Shown: in pieces, positions 44,232 through 51,976 of the stretch | Position numbering within the stretch: the stretch's first letter is position 1 | Layout of the letters: each line of letters begins with the position of its first letter | DNA from: Salinimicrobium tongyeongense | GTDB lineage: Bacteria; Bacteroidota; Bacteroidia; Flavobacteriales; Flavobacteriaceae | DNA length: 64,000 nucleotides | Direction of reading: 5' to 3' | Assembly (NCBI RefSeq): GCF_026109735.1 | Contig: NZ_CP069620.1 | Location: 2,790,001-2,854,000, forward strand | Program-made: the position numbers and the translations under genes | Notes under the pieces: generated by a model | Database searches by the model: none | Seen by the model: the letters and a program-made list of their open reading frames with translations, nothing else | Told to the model about the DNA's origin: nothing

Positions 44232-45490
44232 TGACTGCAGAAATTATCACTATAGGAGATGAGATCCTCATTGGGCAGATAGTAGATTCCAATTCTGCTT
44301 TTATAGCCCGGGAACTCAATCTTATCGGGATTTCGGTGTACCAGATTACCTCTGTCCAGGATGAACGGGAGCACATTCTTGCCGCGCTGCAAGAGGCTTC
44401 AAAAAGGGCAAGTGTGGTGATCCTTACCGGCGGGCTGGGGCCTACCAAAGATGATGTGACCAAATACACTTTTGCTGAATTTTTTGATGATGAGCTGGTG
44501 CTCAACGAAAAAGTGCTGGCCCATATAGAAGAGCTGTTTTCCAAATACAAGAAAACCCCTATTTCTGACCTTAACCGCGAGCAGGCCATGCTGCCTTCCG
44601 GGAGCATTGCCCTGCACAACACCTATGGCACCGCCCCCGGCATGTGGATGGAAAAGGATCAAAAAGTTTATATCTCGCTGCCCGGGGTGCCTTACGAGAT
44701 GAAAAACCTTATGGAAGCTGAGGTGATTCCGCGTTTAAGAGAAAAGTTTCACCGCCCTTTTATTTACCACAAAACCATACTTACCAGGGGAGAGGGCGAA
44801 AGCGCAATTGCCAACAAACTTGCGGCCTGGGAAGATCGTTTGCCCAAACATATCAAACTGGCTTACCTGCCCGATCTTGGCAGCGTGAGGTTAAGGCTTT
44901 CAGGCAAAGGAGATCATGAAGAGGAGCTGATACATTCCGTAGAAAAAGAAGTAGAAGGGCTTTATGAGCTCTTGGGCGATATTATTGCCGATGAGCAGGA
45001 GGAGGACGAAAAGATTGCAGTGCAGATAAGCAAGTTGCTTTCTTCTCAAAAGAAGTTCCTCTCGGCAGCCGAAAGTTGTACCGGGGGCGCCCTTGCAGCC
45101 GAATTTACCACCCATCCCGGGGCATCTGCCTGTTTTAAAGGCGGGATGGTCTCGTATGCTACCCAGGTGAAAATAGAGCGTCTGCAGGTTCCAAAAGAGC
45201 TTATTGAAAAGCACTCGGTAGTAAGTGCCGAGGTGGCCGAGGCTATGGCTAAAAACGCCAGGAAATTCTTTAAAACCGACTATGCCCTGTCAACTACCGG
45301 AAATGCCGGCCCTACCAAAGGCGACAGCGATGCCGAGGTAGGTACAGTCTACATTGGCCTTGCCGCACCCGGGAAAGTCTATTCCAAAAAGTTCATTTTT
45401 GGCAACAATCGGGACCAGGTGGTAAAACAAACAGTGCAACAAGCTTTCGAAATGATCCTGAAGGAAATCACCGGGGAAGTTAGAAGTTAG
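44231..45490 (+). CDS. cinA: CinA family protein (NMN amidohydrolase / competence-damage)
   Basis: A 419-residue two-domain protein. The N-terminal MoaB/MogA-like domain (about 1-170) has [12 protein letters not shown] and [12 protein letters not shown] and may hydrolyse ADP-ribose-type substrates; the C-terminal PncC domain (about 260-415) has [16 protein letters not shown] and [23 protein letters not shown], and deamidates nicotinamide mononucleotide for NAD recycling. Last gene of its operon. The stop codon lies inside a run of heptamer units. Confidence 0.95.
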   Translation: MTAEIITIGDEILIGQIVDSNSAFIARELNLIGISVYQITSVQDEREHILAALQEASKRASVVILTGGLGPTKDDVTKYTFAEFFDDELVLNEKVLAHIEELFSKYKKTPISDLNREQAMLPSGSIALHNTYGTAPGMWMEKDQKVYISLPGVPYEMKNLMEAEVIPRLREKFHRPFIYHKTILTRGEGESAIANKLAAWEDRLPKHIKLAYLPDLGSVRLRLSGKGDHEEELIHSVEKEVEGLYELLGDIIADEQEEDEKIAVQISKLLSSQKKFLSAAESCTGGALAAEFTTHPGASACFKGGMVSYATQVKIERLQVPKELIEKHSVVSAEVAEAMAKNARKFFKTDYALSTTGNAGPTKGDSDAEVGTVYIGLAAPGKVYSKKFIFGNNRDQVVKQTVQQAFEMILKEITGEVRS

Positions 45491-45511
45491 ATTTACGAAG
45501 TGCGATTTGAA
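45477..45511. repeat. Heptamer array overlapping the end of cinA
   Basis: Five units in phase: AAGTTAG twice, ATTTACG, AAGTGCG, ATTTGAA. The first two encode the last residues and stop of CinA, so the C-terminus was probably remade by the repeat. Confidence 0.65.
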
Positions 45512-46117
45512 AACCGTAGTTCTTTTTGCCACAAATTCACAAATATTTTCTTGTTTTCTGGATTAAAAAATGATGCTAACCTGCAAGGTCTTTTTTTGAG
45601 CTTGTAGGTTTTCTATAAGTAGTTAGCTTTTTAAACTTTCTAAGACTGTTTTAATCACAGTTGACTTAGATGCGGCAAAGATTACAAAAGGGCGCCATCG
45701 GGATTCTTACATTTCAGAAAAAACAAATGTCCCGTTAGGGACAATATATCGGTAAAATAAAGAAGTAAGGCTACACTCGTCCCGCTAGGGACGAAATACA
45801 GGTGCTGTGGCTACATACTACAGCCTTCGTAGCATTTCCGACCCAATCCCTTCCTGCTCATTGTTAATTGAATGGGTTGTCACAGATGCAGGAATTTTAA
45901 TCGTCACAAATTACAAATCCGCGCCATCCGCATCGGGGAAAGGTCATTTTCAGTAAGTTTGGATGCAAATTTCCGGCTTAGACAGTTCTTCACCAGGTGG
46001 TCTTCCGAAGAAAAGTAAAACAGGTCTTTGACAGAAGTTCCAAAAATGGCATTTTTGAGGGAGATTTCAGGAGTTGAACTGAAAAACTAACTTCAGAAAA
46101 AATATTTTCATCTGCTA
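45491..46117. other. Long spacer before rpmB, mixed repeats
   Basis: About 630 bp without a gene I can support. Contents: a TTACAAA-rich phrase with GCGCCATC present twice (near 45684 and 45904), a pair of GTCCC...GGGAC repeats, and an exact AAAATGNCATTTT motif at 46043-46055. Confidence 0.55.
45729..45804. repeat. Two copies of a GTCCCGnTAGGGAC palindromic repeat
   Basis: GTCCCGTTAGGGACAATAT (from about 45730) and GTCCCGCTAGGGACGAAAT (from about 45780) are in the same orientation about 50 bp apart, each followed by an A/T tail and a GG(T) word. Similar 'CCGTAGGGACG' elements are widespread in Bacteroidota. Confidence 0.65.
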
Positions 46118-46148
46118 TTGGCTATTAGGTAAAAAAATCGTTAATTTG
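46118..46148 (+). promoter_or_regulatory. Promoter of the rpmB operon
   Basis: TTG (46118-46120), a 21-bp spacer and TAATTTG (46142-46148), near the TTTG/TAnnTTTG consensus, about 38 bp before the rpmB start. Confidence 0.55.
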
Positions 46149-46185
46149 CAGCCTGTTTTGAAATAACGAGTTAAAGTATAGAGCA

Positions 46186-46425
46186 ATGTCAAGAGTTTGT
46201 GAACTTACAGGTAAGAAAGCAATGGTAGGAAACAATGTTTCCCACGCGATGAACAAGACAAAACGTAAATTTGACGCCAATTTGGTTAAAAAACGTTTTT
46301 TTATCCCTGAAGAAGATAAATGGATCACTTTAAAAGTGTCTACTTCTGCTATTAAAAATATTAATAAGAAGGGAATTTCGGCTGTAATCAAAGAAGCAAG
46401 GGAAAAGGGTTTTTTAAATAAGTAA
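46186..46425 (+). CDS. rpmB: 50S ribosomal protein L28
   Basis: A 79-residue protein, full length for bL28: MSRVCELTGKKAMVGNNVSHA, then KRKFDANLVKKRFFIPEEDKWITLKVSTSAIKNINKKG. First gene of a compact ribosomal cluster rpmB-rpmG-DUF4295. It has a single Cys near the start and no zinc-ribbon pairs, so it is the zinc-free form. Confidence 0.97.
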   Translation: MSRVCELTGKKAMVGNNVSHAMNKTKRKFDANLVKKRFFIPEEDKWITLKVSTSAIKNINKKGISAVIKEAREKGFLNK

Positions 46426-46450
46426 TCCTTAACATTTAAGACGCAGTAAA

Positions 46451-46633
46451 ATGGCAAAGAAAGGTAACAGAGTTCAGGTTATATTAGAGTGTACAGAGCA
46501 CAAAGCTTCTGGAAAACCAGGAACTTCAAGATATATCACAACAAAAAACAAAAAGAACACGCCAGATAGAATGGAGTTGAAGAAATTCAACCCTATCCTA
46601 AAGAAGATGACGGTTCATAAAGAAATAAAATAA
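46451..46633 (+). CDS. rpmG: 50S ribosomal protein L33
   Basis: A 60-residue bL33. The order [56 protein letters not shown] is diagnostic (quoted in part: [27 protein letters not shown]). Only one Cys remains of the four that bind zinc in the C+ form, so this is a zinc-independent C- protein. It is 25 bp from rpmB and 7 bp from the next gene. Confidence 0.96.
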   Translation: MAKKGNRVQVILECTEHKASGKPGTSRYITTKNKKNTPDRMELKKFNPILKKMTVHKEIK

Positions 46634-46640
46634 TTAAGTC

Positions 46641-46793
46641 ATGGCAAAGAAATCAGTAGCAACATTACAGACAGGATCAAAGAGGTTAACTAAAGCTATT
46701 AAGATGGTTAAATCTCCAAAGACCGGCGCCTATACTTTCCAGGAAGCTATTATGGCCCCTGAAATGGTAAATGACTTCCTGAACAAGAAATAA
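46641..46793 (+). CDS. DUF4295 small ribosomal-associated protein (probable bL38)
   Basis: A 50-residue basic protein, MAKKSVATLQTGSKRLTKAI onward, ending FQEAIMAPEMVNDFLNKK. The family is restricted to Bacteroidota and always follows rpmG. To my knowledge the Flavobacterium johnsoniae ribosome structure assigned an extra large-subunit protein, bL38, that fits this gene; the match is from memory. It ends the operon, 19 bp before a strong terminator. Confidence 0.9.
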   Translation: MAKKSVATLQTGSKRLTKAIKMVKSPKTGAYTFQEAIMAPEMVNDFLNKK

Positions 46794-46811
46794 GTTATTT
46801 TCAAAATATAC

Positions 46812-46847
46812 AAAAGCCGTCCCGGTAGCTATCGGGACGGCTTTTTG
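46812..46847 (+). terminator. Terminator of the rpmB operon
   Basis: A 13-bp stem AAAAGCCGTCCCG and complement, followed by TTTTTGTTTTTG. Confidence 0.9.
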
Positions 46848-46921
46848 TTTTTGTGTATATTTACCCCGGCTAGCTCTCTTATATTTGCAGCCAATTGTTC
46901 AAATAAAGACCAGACCGTATA

Positions 46922-47878
46922 ATGAGTTTATTTAAGAAAATGTTCTCCCGGGAGAAGAAGGAAACCCTTGATAAAGGGCTCGAAAAATCCAAAAACGATT
47001 TCTTTTCCAAACTGGGTAAGGCCGTGGCCGGGAAATCTAAAGTTGATGACGAGGTTCTCGATGACCTCGAAGATGTATTGGTGAGCAGCGATGTGGGCGT
47101 GGGTACTACCGTAAAAATCATTAAACGCATTGAAGAACGGGTGGCCCGCGACAGGTACCTGGGTACCGATGAGCTTAACAGGATCTTGCGCGAAGAAATT
47201 GCCGCCCTGCTCTCGGAAACCAACTCGGGCGAAGCTACCGACTTCTATGTGCCTGCCGATAAAAAACCTTATGTGATCATGGTAGTTGGCGTAAATGGTG
47301 TTGGCAAGACCACCACTATCGGGAAACTGGCTTACCAGTTTCAGAAAGAAGGAAAAAAAGTGGTGCTTGGTGCAGCCGATACTTTCCGGGCGGCGGCTAT
47401 AGACCAGTTACAGGTTTGGGCCGACAGGGTAGGGGTGCCTATCGTAAAGCAAAGCATGGGCAGTGACCCGGCTTCGGTAGCTTTTGATTCGGTGCAGAGT
47501 GCCGTTAAACAGCAGGCCGATGTGGTGATCATTGATACTGCAGGCCGCCTTCACAACAAGGTGAACCTCATGAACGAGCTTAGCAAAGTCAAAAGGGTGA
47601 TGCAGAAGGTGGTAGACAACGCCCCGCACGAAGTGCTGCTGGTACTCGACGGCTCTACCGGGCAAAATGCCTTTGAACAGGCCAAACAATTTACTGCAGC
47701 TACCGAGGTGACTTCCCTCGCGGTGACCAAATTAGACGGTACCGCAAAAGGAGGGGTGGTGATAGGTATCAGCGACCAGTTCCAGATTCCGGTGAAGTAC
47801 ATCGGGGTGGGAGAGGGCGTTGAAGACCTGCAGGTTTTCAATAAATATGAATTCGTAGACTCTTTCTTTAAAAAATAA
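46922..47878 (+). CDS. ftsY: Signal recognition particle receptor FtsY
   Basis: A 318-residue SRP GTPase that docks ribosome-SRP complexes at the membrane. It has a short charged N-terminus (MSLFKKMFSREKKETLD), the helical N domain, then the G domain with VGVNGVGKTTTIGKLA (about 121-136), DTFRAAAIDQLQVW, DTAGRLHN, TKLDGTAKGG and VGEGVEDLQVF. The long acidic A domain of E. coli FtsY is lacking, as in most Bacteroidota. A TATATTTG -7 box lies at 46880-46887. Confidence 0.97.
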   Translation: MSLFKKMFSREKKETLDKGLEKSKNDFFSKLGKAVAGKSKVDDEVLDDLEDVLVSSDVGVGTTVKIIKRIEERVARDRYLGTDELNRILREEIAALLSETNSGEATDFYVPADKKPYVIMVVGVNGVGKTTTIGKLAYQFQKEGKKVVLGAADTFRAAAIDQLQVWADRVGVPIVKQSMGSDPASVAFDSVQSAVKQQADVVIIDTAGRLHNKVNLMNELSKVKRVMQKVVDNAPHEVLLVLDGSTGQNAFEQAKQFTAATEVTSLAVTKLDGTAKGGVVIGISDQFQIPVKYIGVGEGVEDLQVFNKYEFVDSFFKK

Positions 47879-47888
47879 ATCGGTGTTC

Positions 47889-49556
47889 ATGAAGCAGCTC
47901 CTCTTTCTTTGTCTGCTCCCGCTGGTTTTTATCTCCTGTGGCCTAAAAACGGGAGAAGACAAAGAGGCTAAGGAGGCCCTGGTGTGGCAGCCTGAAGATG
48001 AAACTGCCGAACTCGAGGAGCAGACCTCTCACGAGCTCGAAAGAATGAGGTTCAGGCTTATTAATTCAAAGTACCTCGACAAAAACGAAATATGGAAGCC
48101 TTTTGAAAAGGATCTTGCCAATTTTTCTGCCAGGAAGTACGAATCTTTAAAGCCGCTCATCTTCGAAAGAAGCATCCCCGAACTGCAACGCGCGGTGAAG
48201 AACGGCCGACTCACCTATACCGATCTTACGCTTTTCTATATCTACCGCATCAGGGAGCTGGAAAGCAACAATGAGCTTTCGCTAAATGCGATAATTGCTT
48301 TGAACCCCAATGTGGTAAACCGGGCCAGGGAACTCGATAAGCGCGGAATTCCTGCAGGTATCGAGAATTCCGTGTATGGCATGCCGGTGCTTCTAAAAGA
48401 CAACATCAATACTGCCGGGCTCACAACTACCGCCGGGGCCATTGCCCTTGCCAACAACATACCTGCCAAAAATGCCTTTATTGTAGATAGGTTGGAGCAG
48501 CATAACGCACTTATTTTAGGCAAGGCCAACCTCAGTGAATGGGCCTACTACTTTTGTGATGGCTGCCCTTTGGGCTATAGCGCCGTGGGTGGACAAACCT
48601 TAAACCCCTACGGAAGGAAAGAATTTGAAACCGGGGGCTCCAGTTCGGGAAGTGGCGTAGCCGTTGCCGCAAACTATGCAGTGGCCGCCGTTGGTACCGA
48701 AACTGCCGGCTCCATAATTTCCCCCGCGGCTAAAAATGCGGTGGTAGGTTTAAAACCAACTGTCGGTTTACTGAGTCGCAGCGGTATTGTTCCTATTTCC
48801 GAAACCCTCGATACGCCCGGCCCCATGACCAAATACGTGATCGATACCGCCATTTTGCTCAACGCCCTTACCGGCAAAGATCCAAAAGACACAGTATCTG
48901 TGGCGGCAAATGAAGATTACGTAAAAGCTCTTTCTCCTGATGCTTTAAACGGAAAAAGGATAGGGGTAATGAAATCCCTCATGCAGGATTCCATTTACAA
49001 CAAGGCCATTCAAACCCTGAAGGAAGGCGGGGCCGTGATCGTGGAATTTGAAGCCGAAGAAGTGCCGCTCAACAACTTCCTCAGCCTGCTCAATGCCGAT
49101 ATGAAAAAAGATCTTCCGGCCTATTTAAATACCGCCGCAGGAAAGCAGGTGGCCTTTGGCAGTGTAGATGAGATCGTAGCCTATAATAAAGAAGACAGCC
49201 TGCTAAGGGCGCCCTACGGGCAGCAGCTTTTTGAAGCTATTGTGGCCGATACTACCAGTGCTGCCCAACTTGAGAAAATTGTAGCGCAACTGCGCGATAA
49301 AGGGAGAAGCTTTTTTGATGTGCCCATGCAAAAGCACAATCTTGATGCCGTGGCTTCAATTAACAACTATCACGCGGCCTATGCAGCCGTGGCTAAATAT
49401 CCGGCGCTGGCCGTTCCTGCAGGTTATGAGGCCTCGGGAGAGCCTAAGAGCATTACGCTTATCGCCAAAGCTTTTGAAGAGTATAAGCTTTTAAATATGG
49501 GCTATGCTTTTGAGCAGCTAAGCTATGCCCGCAAGCCCCCAAAGAATTACAGGTAA
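47889..49556 (+). CDS. Amidase-signature family lipoprotein
   Basis: A 555-residue protein with lipoprotein signal (MKQLLFLCLLPLVFISCG, Cys17) and an amidase-signature domain from about 85. The Ser-cisSer-Lys triad is visible: Lys in MPVLLKDNI, the GGSSSGSGVAVAAN strand and the nucleophile Ser in GTETAGSIISPA (usual Gly-Gly-Ser is Ala-Gly-Ser). It hydrolyses an amide bond at the cell envelope, possibly of peptides or amino-acid amides; substrate unknown. A GTG two codons upstream is rejected. The next gene starts 1 bp after its stop. Confidence 0.9.
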   Translation: MKQLLFLCLLPLVFISCGLKTGEDKEAKEALVWQPEDETAELEEQTSHELERMRFRLINSKYLDKNEIWKPFEKDLANFSARKYESLKPLIFERSIPELQRAVKNGRLTYTDLTLFYIYRIRELESNNELSLNAIIALNPNVVNRARELDKRGIPAGIENSVYGMPVLLKDNINTAGLTTTAGAIALANNIPAKNAFIVDRLEQHNALILGKANLSEWAYYFCDGCPLGYSAVGGQTLNPYGRKEFETGGSSSGSGVAVAANYAVAAVGTETAGSIISPAAKNAVVGLKPTVGLLSRSGIVPISETLDTPGPMTKYVIDTAILLNALTGKDPKDTVSVAANEDYVKALSPDALNGKRIGVMKSLMQDSIYNKAIQTLKEGGAVIVEFEAEEVPLNNFLSLLNADMKKDLPAYLNTAAGKQVAFGSVDEIVAYNKEDSLLRAPYGQQLFEAIVADTTSAAQLEKIVAQLRDKGRSFFDVPMQKHNLDAVASINNYHAAYAAVAKYPALAVPAGYEASGEPKSITLIAKAFEEYKLLNMGYAFEQLSYARKPPKNYR

Positions 49557-49557
49557 T

Positions 49558-49842
49558 ATGTCACAACGCAATTTGGTGATCCTCACCAAGATCATCCTCA
49601 TCTACAGCATCTTTTTTATTTTCATGAAAGCAGTCGTTATTTTTGGCGGTGCCTGGCTCGTGCCCAACCTGCTTCTAATGCTGCCTTTTCTTATTTTGGG
49701 AACCATAGCCGGGATACAGATAAAGCGCGAAAAATATTCCTGGTGGCTGGTGGGTATTGGCGCGGCAGCTATCATCATCATCCGCGTGAACGAAACGGCA
49801 TTTAGTGTTTGGGTGCAGCAGCAACTCATGAACCAGGCCTAA
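49558..49842 (+). CDS. Small membrane protein, unknown
   Basis: A 94-residue protein with three hydrophobic segments (VILTKIILIYSIFFIFMKAVVIFGG, LLLMLPFLILGTIAGI and WWLVGIGAAAIIIIRV, quoted in part). The ATG at 49558 is one base beyond the amidase stop, so it is cotranslated. No family recognised. It may be an inner-membrane accessory of the amidase, but nothing in the sequence proves this. The frame also opens inside the amidase gene at 49525. Confidence 0.75.
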   Translation: MSQRNLVILTKIILIYSIFFIFMKAVVIFGGAWLVPNLLLMLPFLILGTIAGIQIKREKYSWWLVGIGAAAIIIIRVNETAFSVWVQQQLMNQA

Positions 49843-50130
49843 AATAGCTACGGAAGCACCTCTTCTGAAATGCCATTTTTGGCACTTAATAATTCCTGAA
49901 ACCAGCATTTCTTCGGAAGTCTCAGCTTTTATATTGAAGGCCAATCCCTGCTGAAGTATTCTTTTTAGCCGGAAGCAAACCTGATGCATTCTCCCCTAAA
50001 ATCTGCCTGTTCTTTTGCTGAAACCTGTCTGACTTTTAAAATCTCTTCTAAGGCCACCGGACTTTCTTTTTAAGAATACGTTATGAATTCCCTGAAGCTG
50101 AGGCTGAAAGCCTGAAATTTCATCGGTACC

Positions 50131-50345
50131 CCTAAAAACCCTTCAAAAATGTCATTTTGTAAGGAATTTACCAACTATCTTCCTAAAAACCCTTGATAAT
50201 GAGAGTTGTTTTACGGATTCCCGTAAGCTTCTTTAACAAATATTTAATAGCTTTACTGAAGGCGCAGCAGGGTTTGTTATTATCCCTTATAGACGTTGGA
50301 TAATCAAAAGAGCTTGTTGTTTTATAGATTGTTGGGAGTAATTAA
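50131..50345. repeat. Possible left attC-like palindrome and left boundary of the ATPase cassette
   Basis: Left arm from about 50171 (CCAACTATCTTCCTAAAAAC) and right arm ending at GTTTTATAGATTGTTGGGAG (50320-50339) are imperfect complements with extra bases. GTTGGGAG matches the exact complement of CTCCCAAC at 51857. A 13-bp direct repeat CCTAAAAACCCTT (50131, 50182) and a TTACGG/CCGTAA hairpin (50211-50226) lie in the same region. Weak on its own. Confidence 0.4.
50328..50345. repeat. Left copy of an 18-bp perfect inverted repeat around the ATPase gene
   Basis: ATTGTTGGGAGTAATTAA, 11 bp before the ATPase start. The exact reverse complement is at 51850-51867. Confidence 0.9.
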
Positions 50346-50356
50346 AATTTTCAGAT

Positions 50357-51853
50357 ATGGATAAGCTTGAATTATTGGAGAAGTTAACTTTTGGTGAAAG
50401 AATTGCTGAAGACGAAAGCACCAAGCTAAAGGGATACTTTGTATCAACACATATTTGGTCACAAGTCTATAACGGCAAGACTGATGTGATTTATGGACCC
50501 AAAGGAAGTGGGAAAAGTGCTATTTACTCCATTCTGGAAGGTGAGGTTGACGATCTTTTTTTCAATAAGAATGTACTGATTACTTCTGCTGAAAATCCGA
50601 GAGGGAATACTGTTTTCAAAGGCCTCACTCTAAATCCACCAACTAGTGAAAAGGAATTTGTCCGATTATGGAAACTATATTTCCTTATTATAACTAATTC
50701 AATTCTCCTTGATTGGGGGATCAATGATGAAAACATAAAAAAAATTGGAAGATCTCTTGAGAGTTCAGGATTAAAACCGCCTGAAACTAACTTAAGGTCT
50801 ATCCTAAAAACCTGTATGGATTATGTTAAGAGTTTTGGAAATATTGAGTCACTTCAACCTGGAATTGATTTGAATGAAGCTACTGGACTTCCTTCAGGGT
50901 TAAGCATGAAGGTTTCTTTCAGAGAACCAAATACAGCGGAACGAAAAGCTGGAATTGTTTCAGTTGAATCTTTGTATGAACTTCTTAATGAGACACTAAT
51001 CAAAAATGAAATCTCATTATGGATTTTGATTGATAGGTTAGATGTAGCGTTTTCTGAGAACCTTGATTTAGAAACGAATGCTTTAAAAGCCTTATTTATA
51101 GTTTATAATGATCTAAAACCATATGGCAATATTGAGTTAAAAATTTTCCTTCGAGATGATATATGGAGAAGAATAACAAAGCAAGGCTTTAGAGAGGCGA
51201 GTCACATAACTAAGACTGTAACAATTACATGGACTAGAGAATCGCTTCTGAACCTAATAATCTCTAGAGCACTAAATAATGAAGATATAATTAAGCATTA
51301 TGATGTCGAAAGGGAAGATGTTTTAAGTGATTTTGATAAACAAGAAGCTCTTTTCTACCAATTATTTCCAGATCAAGTTGATCAAGGAGCCAAAAAACCA
51401 CGTACTCTTGACTGGATACTTTCTAGAGTTCGAGATGGGCTGAATATTGTTGCCCCGAGAGAATTGATTCATTTGCTTAATGAAACGATTTCAGAACAGA
51501 TCAATTTAGTAGCGATTGGTGAAGATAAGGGAGATAGTAAGTCTCTTTTTGCACCTGTTGCCCTAAAAAGAGCATTAGATAAAGTATCCAAGGTTAGATT
51601 AGAACAGACAATCTATGCCGAATATCCGAAACTAAGAAACTGGATTGAGAAGCTTGAAGCTGAAAAGGCTGAACATACTCCCGAGACATTGGCTAACCTT
51701 TGGAAGGTTGAATTGGAGGAAGCAAAAAAAATTGCTCAAGAATTAAATCTAATTGGATTCTTTGAAGAAAAAGGTACTAAACAATCTCCTAGATATTGGA
51801 TACCATTTTTATATCGAAATGAATTAAAAATAATCCAAGGATCTGCAGATTAA
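50357..51853 (+). CDS. P-loop ATPase of the Sll1717 type
   Basis: A 498-residue cytoplasmic ATPase. Start FGERIAEDESTKLKGYFVST and Walker A YGPKGSGKSAIYS (Lys53) match the family NCBI names after cyanobacterial Sll1717; Walker B is about WILIDRLDVAF (Asp near 226). A winged-helix-like C-terminus (residues 430-498) ends in WIPFLYRNELKIIQG. Codon use is AT-rich, unlike neighbours. Such ATPases occur singly in accessory and defence islands, but their action is not established. The gene is bracketed by an 18-bp inverted repeat whose right copy covers its stop codon, which suggests cassette-style mobility. Confidence 0.8.
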   Translation: MDKLELLEKLTFGERIAEDESTKLKGYFVSTHIWSQVYNGKTDVIYGPKGSGKSAIYSILEGEVDDLFFNKNVLITSAENPRGNTVFKGLTLNPPTSEKEFVRLWKLYFLIITNSILLDWGINDENIKKIGRSLESSGLKPPETNLRSILKTCMDYVKSFGNIESLQPGIDLNEATGLPSGLSMKVSFREPNTAERKAGIVSVESLYELLNETLIKNEISLWILIDRLDVAFSENLDLETNALKALFIVYNDLKPYGNIELKIFLRDDIWRRITKQGFREASHITKTVTITWTRESLLNLIISRALNNEDIIKHYDVEREDVLSDFDKQEALFYQLFPDQVDQGAKKPRTLDWILSRVRDGLNIVAPRELIHLLNETISEQINLVAIGEDKGDSKSLFAPVALKRALDKVSKVRLEQTIYAEYPKLRNWIEKLEAEKAEHTPETLANLWKVELEEAKKIAQELNLIGFFEEKGTKQSPRYWIPFLYRNELKIIQGSAD

Positions 51854-51867
51854 TTACTCCCAACAAT
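51850..51867. repeat. Right copy of the 18-bp inverted repeat
   Basis: TTAATTACTCCCAACAAT, exact complement of 50328-50345; it overlaps the ATPase stop codon (51851-51853). Confidence 0.9.
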
Positions 51868-51910
51868 GGTAACCGTTGCACAAGCCAATAATTTTTTGAA
51901 TTCCCGCTAC

Positions 51911-51940
51911 AAATAAGCCGCTTTAAGCGGTTTTTCTTTT
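51911..51940 (+). terminator. Terminator downstream of the ATPase gene
   Basis: CCGCTT-T-AAGCGG stem followed by TTTTTCTTTT on the plus strand. It may block read-through from the ATPase into the transposase antisense. Confidence 0.65.
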
Positions 51941-51976
51941 ATGGATTGGATTGGCTGTGAACGAAATTCAGGTTCC

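Noticed and set aside
50295-50301. GTTGGAT as an attC core box (GTTRRRY)
   Set aside because: It fits the 7-base consensus, but no complementary RYYYAAC partner at the right distance; GTTGGGAG at 50331 explains the symmetry better.
51941-51976. Left IS end placed just next to the transposase stop
   Set aside because: No inverted match to the right end was found here, whereas GTTGCACAAG at 51875 matches perfectly.
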